Positions 36,499-48,218 are shown, counted from the stretch's first letter. The stretch is 64,000 nt of DNA from Niallia circulans NBRC 13626 (GCF_001591585.1 NZ_BCVE01000020.1:21232-85231), one strand, 5' to 3'. Notes: generated from the sequence alone by a model not told the origin. Numbers and translations are program-made.

Positions 36499-36720
36499 AG
36501 AGAGTTGGAACAAAATATGTAATAAGTAAAGAGAATCAATCTCATAGCTAAACCTCATGGGCTAGCCAGTTGGAAAGCGATGCGTATTTAGCTCCAGAAA
36601 AAAATCACAAAACGTCTTTTTCGACATAAAAAAACGAACAATCATACGAAATATTGTTGATATCTCCGCATAATTGTTCGGGTCTATATTTGGTGGAATA
36701 CTTCTATTCCAGTCTCTTAA
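36499..36720. repeat. Interspersed element, copy C, with imperfect terminal inverted repeats
   Basis: Begins AGAGAGTTGGAACAAAATA and ends CTATTCCAGTCTCTTA, whose complement reads AAGAGACTGGAATAG: imperfect terminal inverted repeats. The interior keeps GTTGGAAAGCGATGCGTATT (compare copy A near 21,000) and the hairpin CGAACAATCATACG / CGCATAATTGTTCG. It ends four bases from the aspS stop. The rest of the gap 36292-36498 shows no gene. Confidence 0.6.
36630..36684 (-). terminator. Probable terminator after aspS (hairpin of element copy C)
   Basis: Arms near 36634-36648 and 36668-36680 with two mismatches; the minus strand continues TCGTTTTTTTATG after the stem. Confidence 0.65.
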
Positions 36721-36723
36721 TCA

Positions 36724-38493
36724 TTATTTATTCAGTTTCAAAGATAAATGTAAATCTGTTAATTGGTTTTCACTTACTTCACTTGGAGCATTTGTCAAAA
36801 GACAGCTTGCACTTGCTGTTTTAGGAAATGCAATCGTATCACGAAGATTCGTGCGCCCAGATAGCAGCATAATTAAGCGATCTAAACCAATTGCAATTCC
36901 TCCATGTGGTGGAGTTCCATATTCAAACGCTTCTAATAAGAAACCAAATTGAGCATAAGCCTCTTCCTTAGTAAATCCTAATAAGCTAAACATTTTTTCT
37001 TGGATTTCTTTTTCAAATATACGTAGAGAACCACCGCCTAGCTCATAACCATTTAACACAATGTCATAAGCTTGTGCTTTCACTGCTTCAGGATTCGTAT
37101 CCAATAATTCTAAATCCGCTCTTTGAGGCATTGTGAATGGATGATGTGCTGCATAAAAACGGCCTTCTTCTTCGTCATATTCAAATAACGGCCAATCTGT
37201 CACCCATAAGAAATTGAATTTACTTTGATCAATTAAATCTAGCTCTTTTGCTAATTTTAAACGCAGTGCTCCTAATGCATCGGCAACGACATTCTTTTTA
37301 TCAGCTACGAATAAAAGCAGGTCTCCTGCTTCAATATTTAACGCTTGCTCAAAGTCTTTTTGCTCTGTCTCGGAAATAAACTTAGAAATAGGCCCTTTTA
37401 AGCCGTCTTCTTCAGCTTTTAACCAAGCAAGACCTTTTGCTCCATACACTTTTACAAACTCTGTCAATGCATCAATATCTTTACGAGAATAGTTTCCACT
37501 TGCATTCTTTACATTTATTGCTTTTACTTGACCGCCTGTTTCAACTGCTGAAGCAAATACTTTAAAGCTAGATTCTTTCACTATTTCAGAAAGGTCAACT
37601 AATTCCATCTCAAAACGAGTATCTGGTTTGTCTGATCCATATCTACTCATTGCTTCATCATAAGGCATTCTTGGAAATGGGAGCGTCACATCGATATTCT
37701 TAACTTCTTTCATGATTTTTGCCATCATTGCTTCCATCATGTTCATAATATCTTCCTGACTCATAAAGCTTGTTTCCAAATCAAGCTGTGTGAATTCTGG
37801 CTGTCGATCTGCACGTAAATCTTCATCACGGAAACAACGAGCAATCTGATAGTATCTCTCTACTCCACCGACCATTAATAATTGCTTGAAAATTTGTGGT
37901 GACTGAGGCAATGCATAGAATTCACCTGGATGAACTCGGCTAGGTACTAAATAATCTCTTGCCCCTTCTGGCGTACTTTTTGTTAAGATTGGTGTTTCAA
38001 TATCCAAAAACCCTTCACTATCAAGAAAATCTCTCATCACTTTTGTGACTTGATGACGCATTTTTAAGGTTTCAAACATAACAGGTCTTCTAACATCTAA
38101 ATAGCGATATTTTAAACGTACATCTTCTGTAACATCCGTTTGATCAGAAATAACGAATGGAGGAGTTTTTGCTTCATTAATGATTTTAATTTCATCGGCG
38201 ATTATTTCAATTTTTCCTGTTTTAAGGTTTTCATTGACTGTACCTTCTTGGCGTGCAACTACTTTTCCTTTTATATCTAATACAAATTCATTTCTTACCT
38301 TATCAGCGATTTCGATGGCCTCTTTATTTATCTCTGGATTAAATACTACCTGAACGATACCTGTACGGTCACGTAAATCAATGAAAATCAGCCCGCCTAG
38401 ATCACGTCTTTTTTGCACCCATCCTTTTAAAACAATACTCTCACCAATCGATTTTTCTGTTACTTCACCACAAAAATATGTTCTTCCAAACAT
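36724..38493 (-). CDS. aspS: Aspartyl-tRNA synthetase
   Basis: 589-residue class IIb synthetase. N-terminal OB-fold anticodon domain ([23 protein letters not shown]); motif 2 around [26 protein letters not shown]; bacterial GAD insertion in the middle; motif 3 [21 protein letters not shown] near the C-terminus. Follows hisS by 110 bases. That gap holds a long imperfect hairpin (CTCATTC ... TTCTTTG / CAAAGAA ... GAATGAG, 38550-38613) running back over the hisS stop. Confidence 0.97.
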   Translation of the reverse strand: MFGRTYFCGEVTEKSIGESIVLKGWVQKRRDLGGLIFIDLRDRTGIVQVVFNPEINKEAIEIADKVRNEFVLDIKGKVVARQEGTVNENLKTGKIEIIADEIKIINEAKTPPFVISDQTDVTEDVRLKYRYLDVRRPVMFETLKMRHQVTKVMRDFLDSEGFLDIETPILTKSTPEGARDYLVPSRVHPGEFYALPQSPQIFKQLLMVGGVERYYQIARCFRDEDLRADRQPEFTQLDLETSFMSQEDIMNMMEAMMAKIMKEVKNIDVTLPFPRMPYDEAMSRYGSDKPDTRFEMELVDLSEIVKESSFKVFASAVETGGQVKAINVKNASGNYSRKDIDALTEFVKVYGAKGLAWLKAEEDGLKGPISKFISETEQKDFEQALNIEAGDLLLFVADKKNVVADALGALRLKLAKELDLIDQSKFNFLWVTDWPLFEYDEEEGRFYAAHHPFTMPQRADLELLDTNPEAVKAQAYDIVLNGYELGGGSLRIFEKEIQEKMFSLLGFTKEEAYAQFGFLLEAFEYGTPPHGGIAIGLDRLIMLLSGRTNLRDTIAFPKTASASCLLTNAPSEVSENQLTDLHLSLKLNK

Positions 38494-38603
38494 GAAGTAT
38501 CCTCCCTATAATCAACATTTGTGTATTCACATTTTTATCTTCCTAACGACTCATTCAGATGCTTTCTTTGCTTTCCTATTAAAAACAAAGAAAACATCCT
38601 TGC

Positions 38604-39878
38604 TTAGAATGAGCCAAAGTCTTTTAGCGCACTTACAAGCTCTGTAAGCGGAATTTCTTTTTGTTCTCCTGTTTCTAACTGTTTTAAATTAATTTTGTTG
38701 TTTTGCAATTCATTTTCTCCTAAAACAGCGACATATTTAGCGTGAAGACGATCAGCTGCTTTAAATTGGGCCTTTACTTTGCGATCAAGATAATCTCTTT
38801 CAGCAGAGAAACCAGCCTGTCTAAGTTCATTTACTAATCCTACCGTGTAATCCTTTGCTTCTTCTCCTAATGAAACTAAATAGCAATCCACCTTCTTTTC
38901 AATAGGTAGTTCGATTTTTTCCGCTTCAAGGGCAGAAAGTAATCGTTCTAAACTCATAGCAAAGCCGATTCCAGGAGCTTCAGGGCCGCCTAATTCTTCT
39001 GTTAAGCCATTGTATCTGCCTCCACCACATAATGTAGTAATGGCGCCAAATCCTTCAGCTTCACTCATTATTTCAAAAGCTGTGTGGTTATAGTAATCCA
39101 AACCTCTAACTAAATTAGAGTCAACAACAAAGGGAATGTTTAAAGCCGTTAAATATTTTTGTACCTTTTCAAAGTATGCTTTTGACTCTTCGTTTAAGTA
39201 CTCTAGGATGGATGGTGCAGACTTCATTAATGGATGTTCATGATCCTTTTTGCAATCTAAGATTCTCATTGGGTTTTTCTCTAATCTTGTTTGGCAATCA
39301 TGACAAAATTCCCCGATGCTCGGTTTAAAGTGTGCAATTAGCGCTTCACGGTGAGCTTGTCTACTTTCTTTATCACCTAAACTGTTAACAACTACCTTTA
39401 ACTTTGATAATCCCATTGTTTGATAAACGGAATAAGCAAGTGCAATCACTTCCGCATCAATAGCAGGATCTTTACTCCCAATTGCTTCCACACCAAACTG
39501 GACAAATTGACGAAAACGTCCAGCTTGTGGTCTCTCATACCGGAACATTTGCCCTAAATAAAAGAGCTTAATTGGCTGAGATGCATATCCATGCATTTTA
39601 TTCTCCACAAATGAACGAACAACCGCCGCTGTTCCCTCTGGTCTTAATGTTAAGCTTCTTTTTCCTCGATCCTCAAAAGTATACATTTCCTTTGTAACAA
39701 TATCCGTTGTGTCCCCAACACTTCGTAAAAATAGTTCTGTATGTTCAAATATAGGAGTGCGGATTTCGCTATATTGATATCGATCACAAAGTTGTTTAAT
39801 TTTCCCTTCAATATACTGCCACTTTTCTACAGTCCCTGGCAAAATATCTTGGGTTCCTCTTGGAATATTAATATGCAT
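38604..39878 (-). CDS. hisS: Histidyl-tRNA synthetase
   Basis: 424-residue class II synthetase. [11 protein letters not shown] at the N-terminus; motif 2 [23 protein letters not shown]; histidine-A motif [14 protein letters not shown]; motif 3 [15 protein letters not shown]-terminal anticodon-binding domain. GGGAGGATACATAAA precedes the ATG. Cotranscribed with aspS behind a T-box leader. Confidence 0.97.
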   Translation of the reverse strand: MHINIPRGTQDILPGTVEKWQYIEGKIKQLCDRYQYSEIRTPIFEHTELFLRSVGDTTDIVTKEMYTFEDRGKRSLTLRPEGTAAVVRSFVENKMHGYASQPIKLFYLGQMFRYERPQAGRFRQFVQFGVEAIGSKDPAIDAEVIALAYSVYQTMGLSKLKVVVNSLGDKESRQAHREALIAHFKPSIGEFCHDCQTRLEKNPMRILDCKKDHEHPLMKSAPSILEYLNEESKAYFEKVQKYLTALNIPFVVDSNLVRGLDYYNHTAFEIMSEAEGFGAITTLCGGGRYNGLTEELGGPEAPGIGFAMSLERLLSALEAEKIELPIEKKVDCYLVSLGEEAKDYTVGLVNELRQAGFSAERDYLDRKVKAQFKAADRLHAKYVAVLGENELQNNKINLKQLETGEQKEIPLTELVSALKDFGSF

Positions 39879-39943
39879 TTTATGTATCCTCCCTGCTATT
39901 AGAAAAGCGTCTGATATCCGCGCTTTATTTGTAATATTTCAAA

Positions 39944-40230
39944 TAAAAAAATCTCGTCCCTTGCATCCATCTGAATACAAGGGACGAGATTTTTCCCGTG
40001 GTACCACCCTAATTGAAGATTTTCTTAAATCTTCCACTTTGCAGTTAACGCCTGCGCACGTTTCTACCTACTAATGAAGAATATTTTCAGAAGAAAGCCT
40101 CCCTGAGTGTTCTTTCTCTAAGTCATCATGTAGAAATGCTTGCAGCCTTTATGACATTTCCTCTCTGTTCATGTGTCTCTTAGATACTCTTCTCGATCAA
40201 TGGCTTTACTAGATTATTTATTATTATTTA
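39944..40230 (-). promoter_or_regulatory. T-box riboswitch leader of hisS-aspS
   Basis: T-box sequence AGGGTGGTACCACGGG at 39995-40010 on the minus strand, followed by a terminator hairpin with arms AATCTCGTCCCTTG / CAAGGGACGAGATT (39949-39962 and 39977-39990) and T-run. Stem I region has ACAGAGAGGAAATG and GGCTGCAAG segments. A candidate His specifier CAC is at 40107-40109 in AAAGAACACTCAG. Should respond to uncharged tRNA-His. Confidence 0.92.
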
Positions 40231-40234
40231 ATTA

Positions 40235-40263
40235 ATAATAAATAGGAAAGATTGTATTGTCAA
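40235..40263 (-). promoter_or_regulatory. Sigma-A promoter of hisS-aspS
   Basis: TTGACA (40258-40263) and TATTAT (40235-40240) on the minus strand with a 17-base spacer. Confidence 0.8.
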
Positions 40264-40291
40264 TAGGATATGAAAATGATTTCCCGCTCTA

Positions 40292-40468
40292 TTATAATTT
40301 TCCTAGTTGTTTCTTTAGCTTTTTTACTTCCCCTAATGAAAGTCCGAATTCAGAAGCTAGCTCAATCGCATTTGAATTTCCTTCTCTTTGAATAAAATCG
40401 TGAAAATCGACGCCTAGTAATTTGGAATCAATTTCACTAGTTGATGAACTTTTTTCACCAAATCTCAT
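40292..40468 (-). CDS. Small conserved protein, YrzK-like
   Basis: 58 residues (MRFGEKSSSTSEIDSKLLGV...), hydrophilic, ending with a helix-turn-helix-like segment, ASEFGLSLGEVKKLKKQLGK. Start at the ATG at 40468, six bases after AAGGGTG, rather than a GTG three codons earlier. A small gene occupies the same place between yrvJ and hisS in B. subtilis (yrzK); identity is by position and size only. Function unknown. Confidence 0.62.
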   Translation of the reverse strand: MRFGEKSSSTSEIDSKLLGVDFHDFIQREGNSNAIELASEFGLSLGEVKKLKKQLGKL

Positions 40469-40670
40469 GCATTTCACCCTTTTTTCTGTTATTTTTTTAT
40501 AGTATTACCATGAGAGGCTAAAAAATTTCATCAAAAAATAGTTTCTTGTCTAAATTTGATTACAAAAAATAAGAATAGCATAAAGGAATATACCTTCAAA
40601 AAGTAGAATCTTATTGTATGTGAAATTATACTAGTCAGCTTTAGACAATTACGGAAGGAGTGCAGCTTGT

Positions 40671-42215
40671 TTGAAGAATATAAGATGGATGCTATTACTT
40701 TTAGTCAGCATCTTCTTCATTCCTACACAGTATCAACTTGTATCAGCAGAAAATCAATCAACTGTTCAAGCTAATATGGTCATAAACGTTAGAGAAAATC
40801 CAGGGCTTGATCAAAATGTTATTGGGAAAATGGAGATAGGAAAAGCATATCCTTTAATAAAGGAAGAAAATGATTGGATTGAAATTCAATATACTCCCTC
40901 TTCTACTGGATGGGTAGCCGCCTATTTAGTAACAAAAAACGGACAAAGTACAAATGACGGCCCAATGGAAAAAGAAGAAGAAACAATTACTTCCCATTCA
41001 AACAAAGCCACGATTACAGAGAATGGTCTTCGCTTAAGAAAAGGACCAGGTACAAATTATCAAGTGATTACCACTTTAGGTGAAGGAATTGAAGTCACCA
41101 TCCTTTCCACAAATAACGATTGGTATCAAATCAGTACAGATTTAGGGTCTGGATGGGTTCACAATGATTATCTCCTGTTTGAAGATTCTTCTATTCATAC
41201 AGAAACAGGAGTACAAGAAAAGCCTAAACAGGAAATAGCTACTGTTACAGAAGATCAGATTAATCTTCGCAGTAATCCATCTACTAGTGCAGAAATCATC
41301 GGAAAAATCAGCATTGGCACTGTAATTACTATAATAGCAGAAGAATCTAATTGGGCAAAAATTCAATACTCTGGTAATATCGGCTGGGTTCATAAAGATC
41401 TTTTAAAGAGCAGCGATATAGAAAGCAGAAAAGGAAAAACAATCGATAAGAAAGTTAAACTTCTCTACGATAGAACAAATATTAGAAGCGATGCAACCGT
41501 CAATTCAAAAATCTTGCTTGTCGCAGATAGCGGCGAAACCTTTCAAGCAGTAGAAATAATTGATGATTGGTATAAAATTAAACTTGCAGACGGCGAATTT
41601 GGATATATTGCGGAATGGCTGGTTGAAGATTCAGCATCAAATGATCCCCAAATTACCAATACTACAGCTACAAATGATTTAAAGGGAAAAACAATCGTTT
41701 TGGATCCTGGGCACGGCGGAAAGGATAGTGGCACAATAGGCTTTGTCGGAACACTTGAAAAGACATTAAATCTTCGTACCGCTAAGTTACTTGCTAATAA
41801 ACTAGAAGCCTCTGGAGCAAAGGTAATCCTAACTAGAAAAAACGATCTATTTATTCCGTTACAAACAAGGGTCGATATAAGCCATTTCTATCATGCAGAT
41901 GCTTTTATCAGCCTCCATTATGACAGCATCAGTGATCGTTCCGTAAATGGTGTTACAAGCTATTACTACACATCAAAACAGAAAAAATTAGCTACCAGCA
42001 TACATAAAAGTATCATTGAAGCAACAGATCGAAAGGATAGAGGCGTTAGACAAAATTCATATGTCGTCCTTAAGCAAAATAGACAACCTGCCTCTCTGTT
42101 AGAATTGGGATATCTAAGTAGTCCTGCTGAAGAACAAACGTTACTTTCTAACAAGTATCAAGAGACCATTACTACAGCTATCTATAATGGCTTAGAGAAT
42201 TATTTTAGTTATTAA
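40671..42215 (+). CDS. yrvJ: Secreted N-acetylmuramoyl-L-alanine amidase with four SH3 domains (YrvJ-like)
   Basis: 514 residues. Signal peptide ending LVSA about residue 26; four bacterial SH3 repeats (about 30-92, 103-165, 183-245, 258-318), each with the N-x-R-x-x-P/GWV pattern such as GLRLRKGPGTNYQVI; C-terminal Amidase_3 domain with TIVLDPGHGGKDSG, zinc Glu in TLEKTLNLR, SLHYDS and catalytic Glu in LLELGYLSSPAE. Cleaves the bond between MurNAc and the stem peptide. TTG start at 40671, ten bases after AAGGAG. One of only three plus-strand genes in the window; convergent with dtd. Confidence 0.92.
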   Translation: MKNIRWMLLLLVSIFFIPTQYQLVSAENQSTVQANMVINVRENPGLDQNVIGKMEIGKAYPLIKEENDWIEIQYTPSSTGWVAAYLVTKNGQSTNDGPMEKEEETITSHSNKATITENGLRLRKGPGTNYQVITTLGEGIEVTILSTNNDWYQISTDLGSGWVHNDYLLFEDSSIHTETGVQEKPKQEIATVTEDQINLRSNPSTSAEIIGKISIGTVITIIAEESNWAKIQYSGNIGWVHKDLLKSSDIESRKGKTIDKKVKLLYDRTNIRSDATVNSKILLVADSGETFQAVEIIDDWYKIKLADGEFGYIAEWLVEDSASNDPQITNTTATNDLKGKTIVLDPGHGGKDSGTIGFVGTLEKTLNLRTAKLLANKLEASGAKVILTRKNDLFIPLQTRVDISHFYHADAFISLHYDSISDRSVNGVTSYYYTSKQKKLATSIHKSIIEATDRKDRGVRQNSYVVLKQNRQPASLLELGYLSSPAEEQTLLSNKYQETITTAIYNGLENYFSY

Positions 42216-42248
42216 GCTTGTTAAATGAATGGTCATATAAGAAGCAAA

Positions 42249-42296
42249 TAAAAGCCAAACAATCATCTGAGCTTTCGTGATTGTTTGGCTTTATTT
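42249..42296 (+). terminator. Bidirectional terminator between yrvJ and dtd
   Basis: Perfect 15-bp arms AAAGCCAAACAATCA / TGATTGTTTGGCTTT (42251-42265 and 42278-42292). T-rich tracts follow on both strands, so it can serve both convergent units. Confidence 0.85.
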
Positions 42297-42355
42297 CTAT
42301 CCAGATTACTTATGGTCTAACCTTTTTTAATTGTATAGGAAGCATTCATTTAACA

Positions 42356-42796
42356 TTATTTACTATCTAATATTAATGTTACCGGTCCATCGTTTATTAG
42401 CTGGACATCCATCATCGCACCAAAAATACCTGTTTCAACAGTTAGACCATGGCTGCGTAAAAGTTTATTGAATTGATCATATAACACCTTTGCCTGCTCT
42501 GGTTTAGCGGCATCCATAAAGTTAGGTCTTCTTCCTTTACGTGTATCTCCATATAGGGTAAACTGGGAAATCGATAAAACGGCTCCCTCCCTATCTAAAA
42601 TACTTTGATTCATTTTCCCATTCTCGTCTTCAAAAACACGAAGATGGGCAATTTTATCTGCAAGGTATTTAGCCTCTTCCAATGTATCGCTATGTGTAAT
42701 ACCTACAAGAAGAACGAATCCTTTCTCAATAGCGCCAACTATCTCTCCGTCTACTTCTACTTTTGCTTCTCTTGATCTTTGTAATACTACACGCAC
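42356..42796 (-). CDS. dtd: D-aminoacyl-tRNA deacylase
   Basis: 146-residue DTD enzyme that removes D-amino acids mischarged on tRNA. Conserved [15 protein letters not shown] opening, active-site [17 protein letters not shown] and C-terminal [12 protein letters not shown]. Twelve bases after rel, the usual rel-dtd pair. With a D-amino acid conversion operon elsewhere in the window it makes two independent D-amino acid functions. Confidence 0.96.
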   Translation of the reverse strand: MRVVLQRSREAKVEVDGEIVGAIEKGFVLLVGITHSDTLEEAKYLADKIAHLRVFEDENGKMNQSILDREGAVLSISQFTLYGDTRKGRRPNFMDAAKPEQAKVLYDQFNKLLRSHGLTVETGIFGAMMDVQLINDGPVTLILDSK

Positions 42797-42808
42797 ATTT
42801 AAGACTCC

Positions 42809-45004
42809 TTAGTTCATTATTCTTCGTACAGAATAGACATCTGGAATTTGTTTGATTCGATCAACAACTTTTTGAAGATGATTGACATTTAGAATCATAA
42901 TACTCATGTTAATCGTCGCAACTTTATTACGGTCAGACTTACCAGATACGGCCGATATATTTGTTTTCGATTCATTAACTGCCTGGAGAACCTCATTTAA
43001 TAAACCTCTTCTGTCATAGCCGCTTATTTCAATTTCAACATTATATTCTTTGCGGTTATTTAAATTCGTTTCCCATTCAACAGGAATTAGTCGTGCCTTC
43101 GCATCATCTGTGTCAATATTTGTACAGTCTGCCCGATGAACGGAAACGCCTCTTCCTTTTGTAATAAAGCCAACTATGTCATCACCTGGAACAGGATTAC
43201 AGCAGCGAGATAAACGGATTAATAGGTTATCAATTCCCGTTACTCGAACACCAGAAGCGCTCCTTTTATTATTGGAAAAAGACTTTAATTCCGCAACTGC
43301 ATTTGAAATAGTTGAAATCTGTTCTGCATCTCTTTTCTTCCGCCATTTTTCTGTTAACCTATTGGCCACTTGGAGTGCTGTAATTCCATTGTAGCCTACA
43401 GCCGCATACATATCTTCTTCTGTCATAAAATTAAATTTTTCAATTACTGCCTTCACATTTTCGGGTGTAAGAATTTCTTTCAAATCAAATTCCATATTAC
43501 GAATTTCTTTTTCAACTAATTCTTTCCCTTTTTCGACATTTTCTTCTCTACGTTGTTTTTTGAAAAATTGTCTAATTTTATTTTTTGCTTGGGATGTTTG
43601 AGCTATTTTTAACCAATCTTGACTTGGTCCATACGAATGTTTACTCGTATGAATTTCAACAATATCGCCTGTTTTTAACTTGTAATCAAGGGTGACCATC
43701 TTGCCATTCACTTTTGCTCCAATCGTTTTATTTCCAATTTCTGAATGGATACGATAAGCAAAATCAATTGGTACAGAGCCAGAAGGTAACTCAAACACGT
43801 CTCCCTTTGGTGTAAAAACAAAAACCATATCTGAAAATAAATCAATTTTCAGACTTTCCATAAACTCTTCGGCATTCACGAAATCATCTTGGAATTCTAA
43901 TATTTCTCTAAACCATGTTAATTTTTCTTCCAATGAGGATCCTTCATTTACAGATTTTCCTTCTTTGTATGCCCAATGAGCTGCAATCCCGTATTCAGCA
44001 ATTCGATGCATGTCTTGTGTACGAATTTGCACTTCTAAAGGATCGCCCTTAGGACCGATAACAGTTGTATGGAGAGACTGATACATATTAGCCTTTGGCA
44101 TCGCAATATAGTCTTTAAAGCGCCCAGGCATTGGTTTCCATCTTGTGTGTATAATCCCTAGTATGGCATAGCAATCTTTAATACTGTTGACGACAATTCT
44201 TACTGCTAATAAGTCATATATTTCATTAAACTGTTTATTCTGTAAAACCATTTTGCGATATATGCTGTATATATGCTTTGGTCTTCCGGAAATATCTGCT
44301 TGAATTTTTACTTCTGCCGTTCCTTCACGAATTTCAGTAACTACTTCATCTAGGTATTGTTCTCTTTCTGCTCTTTTCTTTTTCATTAAATTTACGATAC
44401 GATAATATTGCTGTGGATTCATATAGCGTAATGCAGTATCTTCTAGTTCCCATTTAATAGTAGAGATTCCTAGACGATGAGCAAGTGGGGCAAAAATCTC
44501 CAATGTTTCATTTGAAATACGACGCTGCTTTTCTGCAGGTAAATGCTTCAATGTTCTCATATTATGAAGTCTGTCTGCTAATTTAATTAGGATAACACGA
44601 ATGTCCTGCGCCATCGCTACAAACATTTTACGATGATTTTCTGCTTGTTGTTCTTCATGTGATTTATATTTAATTTTACCGAGCTTCGTTACACCGTCAA
44701 CGAGCATGGCCACTTCACTGTTAAATGCTTTACTTATATCTTGTAAAGTAATTTCCGTGTCTTCAACAACGTCATGGAGAAAACCTGCTGCTACTGTTGC
44801 TGGATCCATTTCTAAATCAGCCAAAATTCCTGCTACTTGGATTGGATGAATAATATATGGTTCCCCAGATTTTCTATATTGTTCACGATGAGCCTCTCTT
44901 GCATAGTCATAAGCTTTTTCAATAAAAGCTACGTGCTCTTCGTTTAAATATCCTCTAGTCTTATCGATGACTTGTTCGGCGGTTAATACTTGATCGTTCG
45001 CCAT
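42809..45004 (-). CDS. relA: Bifunctional (p)ppGpp synthetase/hydrolase Rel
   Basis: 731 residues. HD hydrolase domain ([25 protein letters not shown]); synthetase domain with [20 protein letters not shown], where RFKD is the RXKD form found in bifunctional enzymes; TGS domain around [21 protein letters not shown]; zinc-finger-like [14 protein letters not shown]-terminal ACT domain. ATG at 45004 lies behind AAAGGTGATTAC; an ATG five codons upstream overlaps that site. Stringent-response regulator. Confidence 0.96.
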   Translation of the reverse strand: MANDQVLTAEQVIDKTRGYLNEEHVAFIEKAYDYAREAHREQYRKSGEPYIIHPIQVAGILADLEMDPATVAAGFLHDVVEDTEITLQDISKAFNSEVAMLVDGVTKLGKIKYKSHEEQQAENHRKMFVAMAQDIRVILIKLADRLHNMRTLKHLPAEKQRRISNETLEIFAPLAHRLGISTIKWELEDTALRYMNPQQYYRIVNLMKKKRAEREQYLDEVVTEIREGTAEVKIQADISGRPKHIYSIYRKMVLQNKQFNEIYDLLAVRIVVNSIKDCYAILGIIHTRWKPMPGRFKDYIAMPKANMYQSLHTTVIGPKGDPLEVQIRTQDMHRIAEYGIAAHWAYKEGKSVNEGSSLEEKLTWFREILEFQDDFVNAEEFMESLKIDLFSDMVFVFTPKGDVFELPSGSVPIDFAYRIHSEIGNKTIGAKVNGKMVTLDYKLKTGDIVEIHTSKHSYGPSQDWLKIAQTSQAKNKIRQFFKKQRREENVEKGKELVEKEIRNMEFDLKEILTPENVKAVIEKFNFMTEEDMYAAVGYNGITALQVANRLTEKWRKKRDAEQISTISNAVAELKSFSNNKRSASGVRVTGIDNLLIRLSRCCNPVPGDDIVGFITKGRGVSVHRADCTNIDTDDAKARLIPVEWETNLNNRKEYNVEIEISGYDRRGLLNEVLQAVNESKTNISAVSGKSDRNKVATINMSIMILNVNHLQKVVDRIKQIPDVYSVRRIMN

Positions 45005-45260
45005 GTAATCACCTTTCATATTACAATTATATTATTAAAATTTAGCATATTTTAGACATTCTTTCTATCCTACTACTTTTATGCAAGATTACAAAAAAGA
45101 ATAAAATTTATTTTAGAATGATTATTACTATTATCGAAAAAAAAAGGGAGATTGTAAAGGGATTGGAAGTAAATTTTATACGGAAAGAAAGAAAAATGTC
45201 GAATGAAGGCGATTTCTACCTATTCCTAGTAATTTTTTCTTTCTTTTCTTTTCGATTATG

Positions 45261-45290
45261 AAAAAGAGCGCTTAATCAGCGCCCTTTTTT
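45261..45290 (-). terminator. Terminator after recJ-apt
   Basis: Minus strand GGGCGCT-GATTA-AGCGCTC followed by TTTTTCAT, 12 bases after the apt stop. The remaining gap to rel (45005-45260) shows only AT-rich sequence and no convincing promoter. Confidence 0.85.
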
Positions 45291-45302
45291 CATGTATGTG
45301 GA

Positions 45303-45815
45303 TTAATATTCCATTAAAGTTAAAATATCATATCCGTCTAAATTTTTACGTCCTTCAAGATAAGACAATTCAATTAAAAATGCAATACCAGCAACAATCC
45401 CGCCAAGTTCTTCGACTAATTTAATTGTCGCCTCAATTGTACCGCCTGTCGCTAATAAATCATCTGTGATTAAAACACGTTGACCTGGTTTAATCGCATC
45501 TTTATGGATTGTTAATACGTCTTTTCCATATTCCAATCCATATTCTACTTTAATCGTTTCTCTCGGTAATTTTCCTTCTTTACGAACTGGAGCAAAGCCA
45601 ACTCCAAGCGAATAAGCAACAGGACAGCCAATGATAAAGCCTCTTGCTTCTGGTCCTACAACAAGATCAATTTCTTTTTCTTTTGCATACGTTACAATTT
45701 GATCTGTTGCATATCTATATGCATCACCATTATCCATTAATGTTGTTATATCCTTGAATCTGATCCCTTCTTTTGGCCAATCTTCAACGATCGTAACATA
45801 TTGTTTTAAATCCAT
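45303..45815 (-). CDS. apt: Adenine phosphoribosyltransferase
   Basis: 170-residue salvage enzyme making AMP from adenine and PRPP. PRPP motif [13 protein letters not shown], plus [18 protein letters not shown] and [11 protein letters not shown]. Its ATG lies inside the last codons of recJ (10-base overlap), so translation is coupled. Confidence 0.97.
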   Translation of the reverse strand: MDLKQYVTIVEDWPKEGIRFKDITTLMDNGDAYRYATDQIVTYAKEKEIDLVVGPEARGFIIGCPVAYSLGVGFAPVRKEGKLPRETIKVEYGLEYGKDVLTIHKDAIKPGQRVLITDDLLATGGTIEATIKLVEELGGIVAGIAFLIELSYLEGRKNLDGYDILTLMEY

Positions 45816-48169
45816 TCTTTTACTTCCTCCTCATTATTGACGGATTTCTTTAGAATAAGATCAAACCAATTTTTAAGTTGTTCATAAGATGAATAAATTA
45901 ATTCATTTTCCAGCTCAAATTGCGCTTGTTTTTGTTGAAAAGAGATAGATTCTGTTAAATCTCTTTTTGGAACATTCTTATTCAGTGAAATAAATCCATC
46001 CTTCATTGTAACAAAATTTAATTCAAAAAACACCTTTGACATAAAATCTACCGTTTCTTTACTCCAGCCTTTTCTTCTAGCAAGCTCTCCACCGAATTTT
46101 TGGAGGTGAAAATTCCCCTGTTTTGCTAAAAAAGCATAGAACCATTTAAAGTGATCACGAGTTGGCATTGTACTAAAGAAGTCACTTTGTTGTTTATAAA
46201 AAACAGCATATATTCTTTCAGGGGCATTGTTAGTTAACAATGTTTTTAGCATATCCAAACTAGGGGGATAATCTGCCAGTACCATAGCATTATTCATTGA
46301 TTCTAGGAATGCTGCTTGCTCTATTGATTCAATTACCTGATAAGAGACTTGTTCATCCATATCCTTAGGAACAGAATCTTGATGAAAAAAAATCCACTGG
46401 GCATTTTTAGGCACTACTTCGTATAATTGATTCACTTTTCTTAAACTGCGATAGTCAAACAGCTGCCAATGAGCAACCTCCATATCTTGAATAAAGATTT
46501 GCGGTTTTTTACGATTATTCCATTCGTTTATCGAAAGCTCCCCTAATACAGAAACTTTTGCACTTGGAGAGATATGATCACATAGGTCTCCAATTCCAAA
46601 TCCTATTCCATCTAATTCAAAATCATTATCTTTTAATATAATCTTTAAATGGTTTTGATTGGAACCTATTTTCCGCATATTGTCGATTTCTAGATCACAG
46701 AAGGTTAATTTTGGCTTGGGATTGTCGACTCCAAATGGGGCGAGCATTTGCATTTCCTCTATTGATTTAATAGATATATCACTAATTGAAAAACTGCCAT
46801 CCACCTTTGTTAATGGAATGAGATTTTCTTCTGTTAATTGTTCAAATGCTAATCTATTTAAACTATCTCTAAGAACTTCTACATCTTCTATTTTTAAAGA
46901 CATTCCTGCAGCCATTGGATGCCCACCAAAATGAGGTAGAATATCTCTACACGTCGATAGATTTTTATATAAATCAAATCCCTCAATACTGCGAGCAGAT
47001 CCTTTTGCTATTCCCTTTTCCTTGTCATAACTTAATACAATCGTTGGTCGATAGTACTTTTCTACCAATCTAGAAGCAACTATCCCAACTACGCCGGGGT
47101 TCCAGCCTTCTTTCCCTACAATTAGAACACGATTTTCATTTAATGGATAGAGCTCGTCCACTTGTTCCATCGCTTCCAATGTTATCTGATTTACAATCGC
47201 TTGTCTTTCCTTATTCGTTTCTTCCATTTCTAATGCTAGTTCTTTTGCAATCTCTGAATCATCCGTTAATAATAAGTCAACAGCCGGATCCGCATTTCCT
47301 AATCTGCCAATAGCATTAATTCGCGGAGCAAGCATAAACCCGATTGTTTCTTCATTAATCGTATTTTTGTCGATATTCATTTGACGATATAATGCATTTA
47401 AACCGATATTATCCGTTTCTTGCAGTGCCTTAATTCCTTTTTTCGCAAGAAGGCGATTTTCTCCTGTTAAAGAGACAAGATCAGCGATTGTTCCAATTGC
47501 CGCAAATGGCAATAAATGATGGGGAACTTTTCCGTAAAGAGCGTGAGATAACTTGAAAGAAACGCCTACCCCTGCTAACTCACGGAATGGATATCCGCTG
47601 CCTTCTATCTTCGGATGAATAATCGCAAGTGCCTCTGGCAATATTGGTCCAGGCTCATGGTGATCGGTAATGATTAAGTCTATTTCTAATTCCTTTGCCA
47701 CTTCCGCTTCATGAACAGCAGCAATACCCGTATCGACTGTAATAATCAATTGAACACCAATGCTTTTAGCATAGCGAAAAGCCCTCTCATTAGGGCCATA
47801 TCCTTCGGTAAATCGGTTTGGAATATAAAATTGTACATTGGCTCCAAGATCCTCTAATGTTTTCATCATAACGGTTGTGCTAGTTACTCCATCGGCATCA
47901 TAATCTCCGAATATAAGAATTAATTCCTTGTTAGTAATTGCCTTTTGTATTCGATCTACGGCTATATCCATTCCTAAAAGCAGGAAAGGATCATGAAAAT
48001 CATTATTATCATCAAATAAAAAAGCTTTTGCTTCCTCTGGTGTATGGTAACCTCTTTTCAATAAAAGTGAGGCAACAATTGGTGCTAGTTTTAACTCTTC
48101 TGCTAATAGTAAAATATTTTCTTTATTTGAAGTTTCTTCTTGTATCCATCTTTTTTTGGAACGTAACAT
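45806..48169 (-). CDS. recJ: Single-stranded-DNA-specific exonuclease RecJ
   Basis: 787-residue 5'-3' exonuclease of the DHH family. Metal motifs: [27 protein letters not shown], and the DHHA1 segment with [17 protein letters not shown] and [14 protein letters not shown]-terminal Firmicute-specific extension of about 200 residues follows the OB-like region. ATG at 48169 follows GAGGTGATTGA. First gene of recJ-apt. Confidence 0.96.
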   Translation of the reverse strand: MLRSKKRWIQEETSNKENILLLAEELKLAPIVASLLLKRGYHTPEEAKAFLFDDNNDFHDPFLLLGMDIAVDRIQKAITNKELILIFGDYDADGVTSTTVMMKTLEDLGANVQFYIPNRFTEGYGPNERAFRYAKSIGVQLIITVDTGIAAVHEAEVAKELEIDLIITDHHEPGPILPEALAIIHPKIEGSGYPFRELAGVGVSFKLSHALYGKVPHHLLPFAAIGTIADLVSLTGENRLLAKKGIKALQETDNIGLNALYRQMNIDKNTINEETIGFMLAPRINAIGRLGNADPAVDLLLTDDSEIAKELALEMEETNKERQAIVNQITLEAMEQVDELYPLNENRVLIVGKEGWNPGVVGIVASRLVEKYYRPTIVLSYDKEKGIAKGSARSIEGFDLYKNLSTCRDILPHFGGHPMAAGMSLKIEDVEVLRDSLNRLAFEQLTEENLIPLTKVDGSFSISDISIKSIEEMQMLAPFGVDNPKPKLTFCDLEIDNMRKIGSNQNHLKIILKDNDFELDGIGFGIGDLCDHISPSAKVSVLGELSINEWNNRKKPQIFIQDMEVAHWQLFDYRSLRKVNQLYEVVPKNAQWIFFHQDSVPKDMDEQVSYQVIESIEQAAFLESMNNAMVLADYPPSLDMLKTLLTNNAPERIYAVFYKQQSDFFSTMPTRDHFKWFYAFLAKQGNFHLQKFGGELARRKGWSKETVDFMSKVFFELNFVTMKDGFISLNKNVPKRDLTESISFQQKQAQFELENELIYSSYEQLKNWFDLILKKSVNNEEEVKEWI

Positions 48170-48189
48170 TCAATCACCTCAATCTAACT

Positions 48190-48218
48190 ATTATACAAGT
48201 TAAAAGAAGTCCTTTCAA
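48190..48218 (-). promoter_or_regulatory. Sigma-A promoter of recJ-apt
   Basis: TTGAAA (48213-48218) and TATAAT (48190-48195) on the minus strand, 17-base spacer, just ahead of the recJ ribosome site. Confidence 0.8.

Noticed and set aside
40671..42215. yrvJ considered as a phage lysin
   Set aside because: It has a standard signal peptide, four SH3 domains and the same syntenic position as the host gene in B. subtilis; no phage genes surround it.
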